From Burkholderia territorii (GTDB taxonomy: Bacteria > Pseudomonadota > Gammaproteobacteria > Burkholderiales > Burkholderiaceae), in contig NZ_CADFEJ010000001.1 of assembly GCF_902833055.1 (NCBI RefSeq), positions 744,001-808,000 on the forward strand: a stretch of DNA of 64,000 bases. The letters are read 5' to 3'. The position numbers and the translations under genes were made by a program. Every line of letters begins with the position of its first letter. Within the stretch, counting starts at the first letter, position 1. The notes under the pieces are model-generated. The model was not told the origin of the DNA, searched no databases, and saw only the letters and a program-made list of their open reading frames with translations. Shown one piece after another: positions 9,146 through 17,620 of the stretch.

Positions 9146-9586
9146 ATGAACCGTACGCTCGACCATCGCAACCTGGCCATGCTGCTGCTCGAGGCCCGCG
9201 AAACGCTGATGGGCCTGTTCCGCCCCATTCTCAAGGAATTCGCGCTGACCGAACAGCAATGGCGGATCATCCGCGTGCTCGACGGCGAGCCGACGTATGC
9301 GCTCGAGGCGGGACAGATCGCACGCCGCTGCTGCATCCTGAGTCCGAGCCTCACGGGCGTGCTGGAGCGGATGGAACGCGACGGGCTGATCACGCGCACG
9401 CGCGCGCAGGAAGATCAGCGCCGGCTGCTGGTAAGCCTGACGCCGCAAAGCAGGAAGCTGGTGACCGAAATCGGCCCGCGTATCGACGAGCAGTATCGTC
9501 AGCTCGAAGCACGTTTCGGCCCGGACGGCCTGGACGACATCTACCGGGCGCTCGACCGGCTGATCGAACTCGGCAGCACATCGTAG
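9146..9586 (+). CDS. hpaR: MarR-family repressor of the homoprotocatechuate operon
   Basis: The 146-residue protein has the MarR winged helix: the WRIIRVLDGEP helix, ILSPSLTGVLERMERDGLITR recognition segment (about 62-82) and the basic wing with the conserved DQRR motif. Length matches HpaR. It is divergent from hpaG1 and shares the 9024-9041 palindrome, so it probably represses both units until homoprotocatechuate or 4-hydroxyphenylacetate is present. The start at 9146 is chosen because MNRTLDHRNLAMLL is the conserved N-terminus; the frame opens earlier without a good ribosome site. Confidence 0.92.
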   Translation: MNRTLDHRNLAMLLLEARETLMGLFRPILKEFALTEQQWRIIRVLDGEPTYALEAGQIARRCCILSPSLTGVLERMERDGLITRTRAQEDQRRLLVSLTPQSRKLVTEIGPRIDEQYRQLEARFGPDGLDDIYRALDRLIELGSTS

Positions 9587-9664
9587 GGTGTGCCGTCCCC
9601 GAACCGCCGCGCGCAGCGGCGAACCGCGCGCCGGGCGCCGGCAGGCCCCGAATCGCGCGGGCCG

Positions 9665-10876
9665 TCAGTGCAGCGCGCCACGCATCAGTTCCGTCACCGC
9701 GACACCGCGCGACGTGCGCATGCATTCCTCGACGTAATCGATGAACGGCAGCGGCTCGAAATCGATTTCGTCGCGCACGCGGCGATTGTCGAACACGCGA
9801 TCGACCATCGCGAACTCCGCGCAACGCTGCAACGCCCGGCCGATCACGCGTTCGAGCGCCGGATCCGAGCGCCCGAGCACGTCGCGCACCACGAGCGGCA
9901 GATCGGCCGGCGCGCAGGCCGCGTAGCGCGGCGCACCCGTCATGCCGGCCGCCTCGTCCATCGCGCGCACGATCTGCGCGACCTGCGGCGCGTCCTCGCC
10001 GGCCGACACGTGATACACGTCGTGCATCAGCGTCGGCTTCACGGCGAGCAGCATCGTCGCGCGCGCGACGTCGTCGACCGACACGATGTCGATGCGCGTC
10101 ATCGGCCGCGCGGTGAAGCGCCGCGCGGCATGGGCGACGCGGAACGTCCAGAACGAATTCGGTGCGGGCCGCGTGCCGAGCACCGTGTGACCGACGACAT
10201 GCGACGGACGCACGACCACGAGCGGCAGCCCGAGCGCGCGCAGACGCTGCTCCGTTTCCGCCTTCGCTTGCAGGTAGCCCGCCGCGAGCACCGCGCCGTG
10301 CAACCCGCCGTCGCCCTGCGCCGCATCGCTCCCCGACGCGCCCGCCGTCTCCTCGTACACGACCCCGCCGCGCCCCGCGTGCGCGTAGGCGGTGCCGACG
10401 TACACGAAACGCTGCAGCTGCGGCGCGTGCGCGAACCGCTCGGCAAAGCGCAGCGAATCGGCGATGTCCGCCTGCAGGTGCGCGCCGTCGGCCGGCGACG
10501 CATGACCCGCGCAATGGATCACGTGCGTCGCGCCGGCGAGACGCGACGCGTCGGTGCGTTGCCACACGTCGCCGAGCGCGCCGACGGCGACGTTCGCGTC
10601 GCCGAGACGCGATGCCCAATACGGCGTGAGCCCGGCCCGTAGTGCCGCTTCACGCAATCGCGCGACCGCGTGGCCGCGATTCTCCGCACGCACGACGCAC
10701 ACGATGCGCTCGAGCAGCCCTGCGTTGACGAGCGCCGTCAGTACGGTGCTGCCGATGAAGCCGGTGGCGCCGGTGAGTACCAGCCGTCCGACGTTGGCCG
10801 CCGCGACCGGTGCGCTGGCGGGCGACACGAGGCTCGTGCGCCAGTTGAGCGACAACGCGGTTTTCCAGATCAGCAC
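9665..10876 (-). CDS. Extended SDR / thioester-reductase-like (NAD-binding_4) protein
   Basis: The 403-residue protein begins with about 30 residues of leader, then the NAD(P)-binding motif LTGATGFIGSTVL, an Asp/Arg region (VVRAENRGHAVARLREA) typical of the thioester reductase and male-sterility domains, and the active-site segment FVYVGTAYAH where Ser/Thr and the expected Tyr are visible, followed by YLQAKAETEQ with the catalytic Lys. It starts with GTG at 10876, behind a strong AAGGAG site at 7-8 nt. Such proteins reduce acyl thioesters or act on nucleotide sugars; the substrate is unknown here and there is no carrier-protein gene beside it. Confidence 0.75.
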   Translation of the reverse strand: MLIWKTALSLNWRTSLVSPASAPVAAANVGRLVLTGATGFIGSTVLTALVNAGLLERIVCVVRAENRGHAVARLREAALRAGLTPYWASRLGDANVAVGALGDVWQRTDASRLAGATHVIHCAGHASPADGAHLQADIADSLRFAERFAHAPQLQRFVYVGTAYAHAGRGGVVYEETAGASGSDAAQGDGGLHGAVLAAGYLQAKAETEQRLRALGLPLVVVRPSHVVGHTVLGTRPAPNSFWTFRVAHAARRFTARPMTRIDIVSVDDVARATMLLAVKPTLMHDVYHVSAGEDAPQVAQIVRAMDEAAGMTGAPRYAACAPADLPLVVRDVLGRSDPALERVIGRALQRCAEFAMVDRVFDNRRVRDEIDFEPLPFIDYVEECMRTSRGVAVTELMRGALH

Positions 10877-11523
10877 GATAGTCTCCTTCGAAGAATCGGC
10901 CGGACGGCGCGGCCGCCCCGGATCGCGGGGCGGCGCGCGGCTGTCGGCCGAACCGGGGCCGACGCGCGCCCCGGCAATCCCGATCGGGCCGCGGCCCGCG
11001 ATCGCGTCGATCGCATCTCTGGCACGAGAGGGCGGCGGCCTGCCACGGACGGGCGTCCACGGCGCAGGATCGGGAAAATCCAAGTGTGGGGCCCGATCGC
11101 GCACAAGTCTGTCCTGAAAGTTTCGTGAAAGTGTGACGATTTGTACGCGAATGTCGGAGTGTGTCGCGGCGACCAGGCGGCCAGATCGTTGAAACGGCGG
11201 ATCCGCAGCAGCGGGGGCTTCCATTGCAGGACTGCCTGTGCGCGCCGAGCCTTCGCTTCGGCGCGACACTTCGCCGCGGGCCTCTCGGGGTCATCTCATG
11301 TCCGGGACACGCCGGAGTCTCGTCGCGGCGCGCGGCTCATGCTGCGCGGGGGCTTGCGCGGTACGTCACGATCGCGGCGGATCGTCAGACGTCGTTTCAT
11401 CGGGAAACGCCTATAGGCGCAATTCAGATTTATTGCGGATTATCACTTGCGTTTCACCGCAGTCTATCTAGACTGGTCAAACCAAAACGGTCGAACGTGT
11501 GATTTTCTTCAGGAGACGATCCA
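10877..11523. other. 647-bp non-coding stretch
   Basis: This gap holds the promoter of the SDR gene on the left and of the small gene at 11524 on the right. Short open frames exist (for example 11161-11502) but none has a ribosome site and sensible composition together. The last 120 bp (about 11400-11520) are more AT-rich and probably contain the promoter of the downstream gene. Confidence 0.5.
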
Positions 11524-11871
11524 ATGCGCCTCACTATTCGGATTAATGGCAGCGAGTCCACAACCCGTCACTCCTTCGCGGTGCTATGGGTCGATACCGA
11601 CGAGGGGCTGTGGTCACGCGAGGCACACCAGGGGATCGATCTTCCGAGCTGGGGCAAGGTGCGCGACGTGGAAGGCGCGATGGCCCTCTGCGCGGCCGAC
11701 AGCGGGAATGCCGTGTGCCAGTTGAAGGGCCTGTCGTTCAGTGCGACGCAGCGCGAACAGGGCCCGGCGGTGCTGGCCGGCGAGCACCCGGACGGCGCGT
11801 GGCGCCTGCAGGCAATCGATCGCTCCACCGTCGAACCGGAATATCATGAATTTATTTCCGTCGCACGATAA
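11524..11871 (+). CDS. Small conserved hypothetical protein
   Basis: A 115-residue soluble protein without signal peptide or membrane segment, preceded by a good AGGAGA ribosome site 9 nt before the ATG. The sequence is balanced in composition with beta-type segments (MRLTIRING, SFAVLWVD) and Trp residues, unlike shadow frames. It is monocistronic, followed by a clear intrinsic terminator. I do not recognise a family, and the context gives no function. Confidence 0.7.
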   Translation: MRLTIRINGSESTTRHSFAVLWVDTDEGLWSREAHQGIDLPSWGKVRDVEGAMALCAADSGNAVCQLKGLSFSATQREQGPAVLAGEHPDGAWRLQAIDRSTVEPEYHEFISVAR

Positions 11872-12243
11872 CGGCAGGTATTTTTGACGGGCAATCATCT
11901 GCAGTTTCCGGATTAATTCCTGTTTCCGCGATATTCATTTCGATATTCATCAATAAGGGCGCCTCTCGTCGAGGCGCTTTTTATTTTCCTGTCGCGGAAT
12001 TAATCGGGGACGGGTTAATCGACGCGCGGCAGCAGGTAACGGCGCGCTTACTCCTCTCGCCCCGGTCCTCGGCAGCACCGAAGGACCCACCGTCATTTCG
12101 CCGCGCCCTCGCCTTTACCCCTGCGGAATACGAAACTTTTACGGGGCCGAAACACACTTTCCCCACATGATGTTTACTCATTTATTACAATCGCATTATT
12201 CAGACTGACTCGCCGCCGCCCGGCGGCCCGACCCGGCCCTTGC
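11872..12243. other. 372-bp gap with terminator and a relatively AT-rich promoter region
   Basis: Apart from the terminator at 11959-11982, the segment 12160-12210 is AT-rich (around TTTACTCATTTATTACAATC) and is the likely promoter region of the downstream transpeptidase gene. I could not fix good -35/-10 hexamers with a 17-bp spacer. No gene is supported. Confidence 0.45.
11959..11982 (+). terminator. Rho-independent terminator
   Basis: A perfect 7-bp stem GCGCCTC/GAGGCGC with a 5-nt loop is followed directly by TTTTTATTTT. It is placed 87 bp after the small gene on the same strand. This is the best intrinsic terminator in the window. Confidence 0.85.
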
Positions 12244-14136
12244 ATGAGCGTGAAAAAGAAGACCCACCCCGCCGATCCGTACGCCGCCGCGACCAAGCAT
12301 CCGATGCTCGCGTCGCGCCTGCCGATGTGGCGTTCGAAGCTGGTCGTGATCATGGTGTCCCTCGGATTCGCCGCGCTGATCGGACGCGCGTTCTGGGTGC
12401 AGGTCGCGAACCAGGATTTCTATGTCGGGCAAGGCCAGAAGCGCTATCAGCGCACGATCGAGCTCGACGCGATGCGTGGGCGCATCGTCGACCGCAATGG
12501 CGCGATCCTCGCGGTCAGCCTGTCGACCTATGAAATCTGGGCGAACCCGAAACAGGTCGCCGAAGTCGACTATCCGCAGATCGCGAAGCTGCTCGACATG
12601 CCGCTCGCGGAAGTGAAGCGCCGCCTGCGCAACGACCGGACGTTCGTGCTGCTCAAGCGCCAGATCGACGCCGACACCGCGAGCCGGCTCGACAAGCTCG
12701 ATATCGACGGCATCACGCAGATCGCCGACTCGAAACGCTTCTATCCGGAGGGCGAATCGGCCGCGCACGTGGTCGGCTTCACCAACGTCGAGGACAAGGG
12801 CCAGGAAGGCGTCGAGCTCGCGGCGAACGGGCGGCTCTCGGGCACCTCCGGGCAGCGCGAGGTGATCCGCGACCGACTGGGCCGCATCGTGTCCGACACG
12901 CGTCCGCTCGTGCCCGCGCAGCACGGCGCGACGATCGAACTGACGATCGACCGGCGGATCCAGCAACTCGCATTCAGCCAGCTCAAGGCCGCGGTGCTCG
13001 AGAACAACGCGGTGGCCGGCAGCGTGGTCGTACTCGACGCGCAAAACGGCGAAATCCTCGCGCTCGCGAACTACCCGACCTTCGATCCGAACGATCGCGC
13101 GCGGCTGACGGGCCAGCAGTTGCGCAACCGCGCGGTGGTCGACACGTTCGAACCGGGTTCGACCATCAAGCCGCTCGTGGTCGCGCTGTCGATCGACGAA
13201 CGCAAGGTCACGCCGAACACGATCATCAACACGTCTCCCGGCACCTACAAGATCGGCCCGGCCGTGATCCACGACACATCGAACCACGGATCGCTGACCG
13301 TCTCCCAGGCGCTGCAGAAGTCGAGCAACGTCGCGCTCGCGAAACTCGCGCTGAACCTGCCCGCCGAAACGATCTGGAACAAGTACCAGGAATACGGGAT
13401 CGGCCGCGCGCCGGAGCTGACGTTCCCGGGCGTCGCGTCCGGCCGCCTGCGCGGCTACAAGCGCTGGCGGCCGATCGAGCAGGCGACGATGGCGTACGGC
13501 TACGGGCTGTCGATGTCGCTGCTGCAGATCGCGCAGACCTACACCGCGTATGCCGGCGACGGCACGCTGCACCCGGTGTCGCTGCTGAAAAATGGCTCCG
13601 ATCCGCAAACGGTCGACGCCCATCGCGGCCATCGCGTGACCTCGCCGCAAACGGCCGCCGCGATCCGCGCGATGCTCGAGTCGGCCGTGGGCGAAGGCGG
13701 CACGGGGCGCCGCGCGCGCGTCGACGGTTACCGGATCGGCGGCAAGACGGGCACGGCGCGCAAGCAGGTCGGCGCGACCTATGCGAAGGGCAAGTACCGC
13801 GCGCTGTTCGCGGGGATGGCGCCGATGAGCAACCCGCGCCTGATCGTCGCGGTGATGATCGACGAGCCGCGCGGCAAGGGATATTACGGCGGCACGGTGG
13901 CCGGCCCGGTATTCTCGTCGGTCACGAGCGGCTCGCTGCAGTTGCTCGGCGTGCCGCCCGACGCACCGGTCGAGGCGACGCCGAATGCGCCGGTGAAAGC
14001 GGCGCCGCAGAAGACGGTGGCGACGCCGCCAGCCGCGGCGCAACCGAAGACGGCGGCCGCGCAAAAGACATCGCCCCCCGTAAAAACGGCCGCGCAACCC
14101 GGCGCGGCCGTACCGGCGAAGGCGGCGGCAGGCTGA
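12244..14136 (+). CDS. Peptidoglycan D,D-transpeptidase, FtsI/PBP3-type (stand-alone copy)
   Basis: The 630-residue class B penicillin-binding protein has a cytoplasmic N-terminus, one membrane helix (about 34-52), a pedestal domain (RGRIVDRNG, residues 78-86) and a transpeptidase domain with all three motifs: STIK (Ser306 nucleophile, Lys309), SSN (360-362) and KTG (501-503). It cross-links peptidoglycan in the periplasm. The tail after about residue 575 is an unusual Ala/Pro/Lys-rich low-complexity extension of roughly 55 residues. No division or wall (dcw) genes are nearby, so this is probably a second FtsI-like enzyme rather than the main division protein. A 633-codon antisense frame here is a GC-bias shadow. 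Confidence 0.93.
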   Translation: MSVKKKTHPADPYAAATKHPMLASRLPMWRSKLVVIMVSLGFAALIGRAFWVQVANQDFYVGQGQKRYQRTIELDAMRGRIVDRNGAILAVSLSTYEIWANPKQVAEVDYPQIAKLLDMPLAEVKRRLRNDRTFVLLKRQIDADTASRLDKLDIDGITQIADSKRFYPEGESAAHVVGFTNVEDKGQEGVELAANGRLSGTSGQREVIRDRLGRIVSDTRPLVPAQHGATIELTIDRRIQQLAFSQLKAAVLENNAVAGSVVVLDAQNGEILALANYPTFDPNDRARLTGQQLRNRAVVDTFEPGSTIKPLVVALSIDERKVTPNTIINTSPGTYKIGPAVIHDTSNHGSLTVSQALQKSSNVALAKLALNLPAETIWNKYQEYGIGRAPELTFPGVASGRLRGYKRWRPIEQATMAYGYGLSMSLLQIAQTYTAYAGDGTLHPVSLLKNGSDPQTVDAHRGHRVTSPQTAAAIRAMLESAVGEGGTGRRARVDGYRIGGKTGTARKQVGATYAKGKYRALFAGMAPMSNPRLIVAVMIDEPRGKGYYGGTVAGPVFSSVTSGSLQLLGVPPDAPVEATPNAPVKAAPQKTVATPPAAAQPKTAAAQKTSPPVKTAAQPGAAVPAKAAAG

Positions 14137-14165
14137 AGCCTGCCCGCGTGCACTCGACGCCTCGC

Positions 14166-14192
14166 GCGGCGAACGAGTCGCTCGTTCGCCGC
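14166..14192. terminator. 12-bp perfect hairpin between convergent genes
   Basis: A perfect 12-bp stem (14166-14177 with 14181-14192) and 3-nt loop lies midway between the convergent transpeptidase and antiporter genes. It has no flanking T-run but is very stable, so a bidirectional terminator is likely. Confidence 0.65.
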
Positions 14193-14268
14193 ATCGAATT
14201 CCCCCAGGCCCGTTTCCCGCCGCCGTCGCAATCCCGGTTGTCCGCGCGAACGCGGCCGCGCGACCGTG

Positions 14269-15990
14269 TCAGTGCGCGTGCGCGGCCGCGACCGGCTTCA
14301 CCATCCTGCCGAGCACGTGCTCGGTCATCCCGCGCGCCAGTTCGCTCTCGCCCATGAACACGGTGCCGACGCCCTCGCTCGACAGCAATGCGGCCTCGTC
14401 GCTGCTGTTCGTGCACAGCACGACCTCGAGCATCGGGTTCAGCGTGCGCGAGATCTCGACGATCTGCCGCACATCGAATACGTCCGGCAGCGTGACGACC
14501 AGCATGCCGGCGCGCGCGATATGCGCCTGCACGAGCACGATCGGCTCGATCGCGTCGCCCGACACGGCGGCGATGCCGTCCGCGCGCAGCTTCTCGACGA
14601 GTTCGCGGTTCTGTTCGACGACGACATACGCGATCCCGCGCTCGTCCAGCGCATGCGCGATCCGCGTGCCGACCTTGCCGTAGCCGACGATCACGACCTG
14701 CCCGGTCAGGTGCGTCTGCGGCGTCGACATCGGCAGCGCGGCGAGCGGATCGTCGCGTGCCTCGAGCTTGCGCGCGAACGCCGAATGCTTGCGGATCCAT
14801 GCGAGCGCCGGATCGATCATCGCGAACAGCAGCGTGTTCATCGCGATCGAGATCAGCGCGACCGCGAGAATCAGGCTCTGCCCTTCGGCCGACAGCAACC
14901 CGAGCGCACGGCCGAGCCCCGCGAGAATGAACGAGAACTCGCCGATCTGCGCGAGGCCCGCGCCGACCGTCAGCGCGGTGTTCAGCGGATAACGGAACGC
15001 GATCACGAGCGCGACCGCCGCGAGTGTCTTGCCGATCAGCACGATCGCCGCGACTTCGATCACGTGCAGCGGCTCGGCGAGCAGCACTTTCGGGTCGAAC
15101 AGCATCCCGACCGAAATGAAGAAGAGCACCGAGAACGCGTCGCGCAGCGGCAGCGTCTCGTCGGCCGCGCGCCGGCTGAACTCCGACTCGCGCATCATCA
15201 TCCCGGCGAAGAACGCGCCGAGCGCGAACGACACGTCGAACAGCTTCGCCGCGCCGAACGCGATGCCGACCGCCGCGGCGATCATGCACAACGTGAACAG
15301 CTCGCGCGAGCCGGTGCGCGCGACGAGCCACAGGATGCGCGGGAACACGCGCTTGCCGACCACGAGCATCAGCGCGATGAACGCGGCGACCTTCAGCATC
15401 GTGACGCCGAGCGTGCCCCACACGCTGCCGCCTGCCGCATGCGCATCGCCGGGCGGCGTGCCGCCGAGCAGCCCCGCGACGGGCGGCAGCAGCACGAGCA
15501 CGAGCACCATCACGAGATCCTCGACGACGAGCCAGCCGACCGCGATGCGCCCGTTCACCGTCTCGACGAGACCGCGCCCCTCGAGCGCCCGCAACAGCAC
15601 GACCGTGCTCGCGACCGACAGCGCGAGGCCGAACACGAGCGCCGCACCGAGGCTCCAGCCCCAGGTGAGCGCAAGCCCGCCGCCGAGCAGCGTCGCGACG
15701 GTAATCTGGACGATGGCGCCCGGCAGCGCGATCTTGCGCACCGCGAGCAGATCGCCGAGCGAGAAATGCAGGCCGACGCCGAACATCAGCAGCATCACGC
15801 CGACTTCGGCGAGCTGCTGCGCGAGCGACAGGTCGCCGACGAAACCGGGCGTACCAGGGCCGATCACGATCCCGGCGAGCAGATAGCCGACCAGCGGCGG
15901 CATTTTCAGCAGCGACGCGAGGTAACCGAAAATCATCGCGAGACCGAAACCGGCCGCGAGCAACGCAATCAGGCTGACGTCATGAGGCAT
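14269..15990 (-). CDS. ybaL: CPA2-family cation:proton antiporter with TrkA-N domain (YbaL/Kef type)
   Basis: The 573-residue membrane protein has about 12 hydrophobic helices over residues 5-395, including the family segments GYLLAGIVIGPGTPG and VGVMLLMFGVGLHFSLGD and the paired motif GLAQIGEFSFILAG. A cytoplasmic Rossmann RCK/TrkA-N domain follows (VVIVGYGKVGTRIA, about residue 432). Length and architecture are those of E. coli YbaL, a putative K+/H+ antiporter gated by nucleotide. The C-terminus is His/Ala-rich. It is monocistronic and converges with the transpeptidase gene. Confidence 0.9.
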   Translation of the reverse strand: MPHDVSLIALLAAGFGLAMIFGYLASLLKMPPLVGYLLAGIVIGPGTPGFVGDLSLAQQLAEVGVMLLMFGVGLHFSLGDLLAVRKIALPGAIVQITVATLLGGGLALTWGWSLGAALVFGLALSVASTVVLLRALEGRGLVETVNGRIAVGWLVVEDLVMVLVLVLLPPVAGLLGGTPPGDAHAAGGSVWGTLGVTMLKVAAFIALMLVVGKRVFPRILWLVARTGSRELFTLCMIAAAVGIAFGAAKLFDVSFALGAFFAGMMMRESEFSRRAADETLPLRDAFSVLFFISVGMLFDPKVLLAEPLHVIEVAAIVLIGKTLAAVALVIAFRYPLNTALTVGAGLAQIGEFSFILAGLGRALGLLSAEGQSLILAVALISIAMNTLLFAMIDPALAWIRKHSAFARKLEARDDPLAALPMSTPQTHLTGQVVIVGYGKVGTRIAHALDERGIAYVVVEQNRELVEKLRADGIAAVSGDAIEPIVLVQAHIARAGMLVVTLPDVFDVRQIVEISRTLNPMLEVVLCTNSSDEAALLSSEGVGTVFMGESELARGMTEHVLGRMVKPVAAAHAH

Positions 15991-16204
15991 CCTCCCTCCC
16001 GAGTTCTTGTAACTATTTAGTAAGGTTCAAGAATGAAAGGATAAGGGATGAGATGGAAAAATGGCGGGCCAGCGCGAAAAATTCACGCGATGCCCGCCAT
16101 CGCGGGGTAGCACCCCGGCGCAGCGGGAACGCGCCCCGGAAGCCGGGCGACGGCGCGACGCAGGCCGATCGAACGGCCCCGCGCTGCGTCGCGGGTGGCG
16201 TGCG

Positions 16205-17620
16205 TCAGCGCGATGCCTGCGGGAACCGCGCGCCGGGCGGCGGTTCCGGCCGCGTCGACGGCGTGCTCTTGCGCACCTTCGCGACCTGCGCGGCCGTGAT
16301 CGCCGCGCCCGTATTGCCCCAGCTCGTGCGCACGAAATTCGACACGTCCGCGACTTCCTGGTCCGACAGGCGCCAGCCGAACGGCGGCATCGTGAAGGTC
16401 GACGGCGCGGTGTGCGTGCCCTGCAGTGCGCTGCCTTCCAGCACGACGTGGATCAGCGACGTCGGATCCTCTCCCTGCACGACCGGGTTGCCGGCGAGCG
16501 CCGGGAACACGCGCGTGTAACCGTGGCCGTCGCTGCGATGGCACGCCATGCAGTTGTCACGATAGACGGCGGCGCCCGGCTTGCTCGCATCGCCCGCCTG
16601 CAGCGCCTTCGCCGCGGCCGCATCGTACACGTGCGGCTGCTCGCCCTGCACGCGCGGCGGCAGCGTCTTCAGGTAGCGTGCGATCGCGCTCAGGTCGTCG
16701 TCGGTCATGTGCTGCATGCTGTGGCCGACCACGTCCGTCATCCCGCCGAACGCGGCCGTGCGCAGCGTGCGGCCGGTCTTCAGGAACTGCACGATCTCGG
16801 ATTCGCTCCACGTGCCGAGCCCGGTGCGCGGCTCGCCGCGCAGGCTCGTCGGCACCCAGCCGTCGATCGCCGCGCCGCCGGCCAGGAAATCGAGCCCGCC
16901 CGCATCGGTCAGCGCACGCTCCTGCATCGTCGCCGCGCGCGGCGTGTGGCACGCGCCGCAATGGCCGAGACCCTGTACGAGATACGCGCCGCGTGCGACC
17001 ACCGGATCGGTGTACGACGCCCCGTCGAACGGCTTCGGCGCCGGCGCGAACATCTTGCGCCAGAACGTCAGCGGCCAGCGCATCGACAGCGGCCACACGA
17101 TGTCGACGTTGCGGTTCTCGCGTTCGACCGGCGCGACACCGTGCATGAAGTACGCGTACAGCGCCTTCACGTCGTCGTCGCTCAGGCGCGCGTACGACGG
17201 GTACGGCATTGCCGGATACATCGTGTCGCCGTTCTTGCGGACACCCTCGCGCACCGCGCGGGTGAAGTCGTCGAGCGTCCAGCCGCCGAGGCCCGTCTTC
17301 GCGTCCGGCGTGATGTTGGTCGAATAGATCGCGCCGATCGGCGTGTCGAACTTCAGCCCGCCCGCGAACGGCTTGCCGCCGCTCGCGGTGTGGCACGCGA
17401 TGCAGTCGCCTGCGCGGGCAAGATATTCGCCGCGCTTCACGAGATTGGCGTCGGCCGACTGTGCGGCCGGTGCCGCCGTCGCGCCCGAAGCCGCCGCCGG
17501 CTGCGCGAAGGCCGCGCCGCCCGCGAGACCGAACGCCGCCCATGCCGCGCCGGTCGCCAGTGCGCGCCGCAGCGGGGAAATTCGGCGCGCGGCGTGGTGG
17601 TGGTTCACTGTCCTCATCAT
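16205..17620 (-). CDS. Triheme cytochrome c subunit of FAD-dependent gluconate 2-dehydrogenase
   Basis: The 471-residue protein has a signal peptide (cleavage expected after AAFAQP) and three CxxCH heme sites: CIACH, CGACH and CMACH. It is the periplasmic, membrane-anchored electron acceptor that takes electrons from the flavoprotein and passes them to ubiquinone. Length agrees with the cytochrome subunit of gluconate and alcohol dehydrogenases. The start at 17620 was chosen because ATGA overlaps the flavoprotein stop; the open frame continues far upstream but that is a shadow over the flavoprotein gene. Confidence 0.93.
   Translation of the reverse strand: MMRTVNHHHAARRISPLRRALATGAAWAAFGLAGGAAFAQPAAASGATAAPAAQSADANLVKRGEYLARAGDCIACHTASGGKPFAGGLKFDTPIGAIYSTNITPDAKTGLGGWTLDDFTRAVREGVRKNGDTMYPAMPYPSYARLSDDDVKALYAYFMHGVAPVERENRNVDIVWPLSMRWPLTFWRKMFAPAPKPFDGASYTDPVVARGAYLVQGLGHCGACHTPRAATMQERALTDAGGLDFLAGGAAIDGWVPTSLRGEPRTGLGTWSESEIVQFLKTGRTLRTAAFGGMTDVVGHSMQHMTDDDLSAIARYLKTLPPRVQGEQPHVYDAAAAKALQAGDASKPGAAVYRDNCMACHRSDGHGYTRVFPALAGNPVVQGEDPTSLIHVVLEGSALQGTHTAPSTFTMPPFGWRLSDQEVADVSNFVRTSWGNTGAAITAAQVAKVRKSTPSTRPEPPPGARFPQASR

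Noticed and set aside
12196-14097. A 633-codon minus-strand open frame opposite the transpeptidase gene
   Set aside because: It is an Arg/His-rich antisense shadow caused by GC-biased codons; the plus strand has intact penicillin-binding motifs.
14266-16020. A 584-codon plus-strand frame opposite the antiporter gene
   Set aside because: Its composition is dominated by Arg, Asp, Glu and Gln without domain features; the minus strand carries a clear Kef-type membrane protein.
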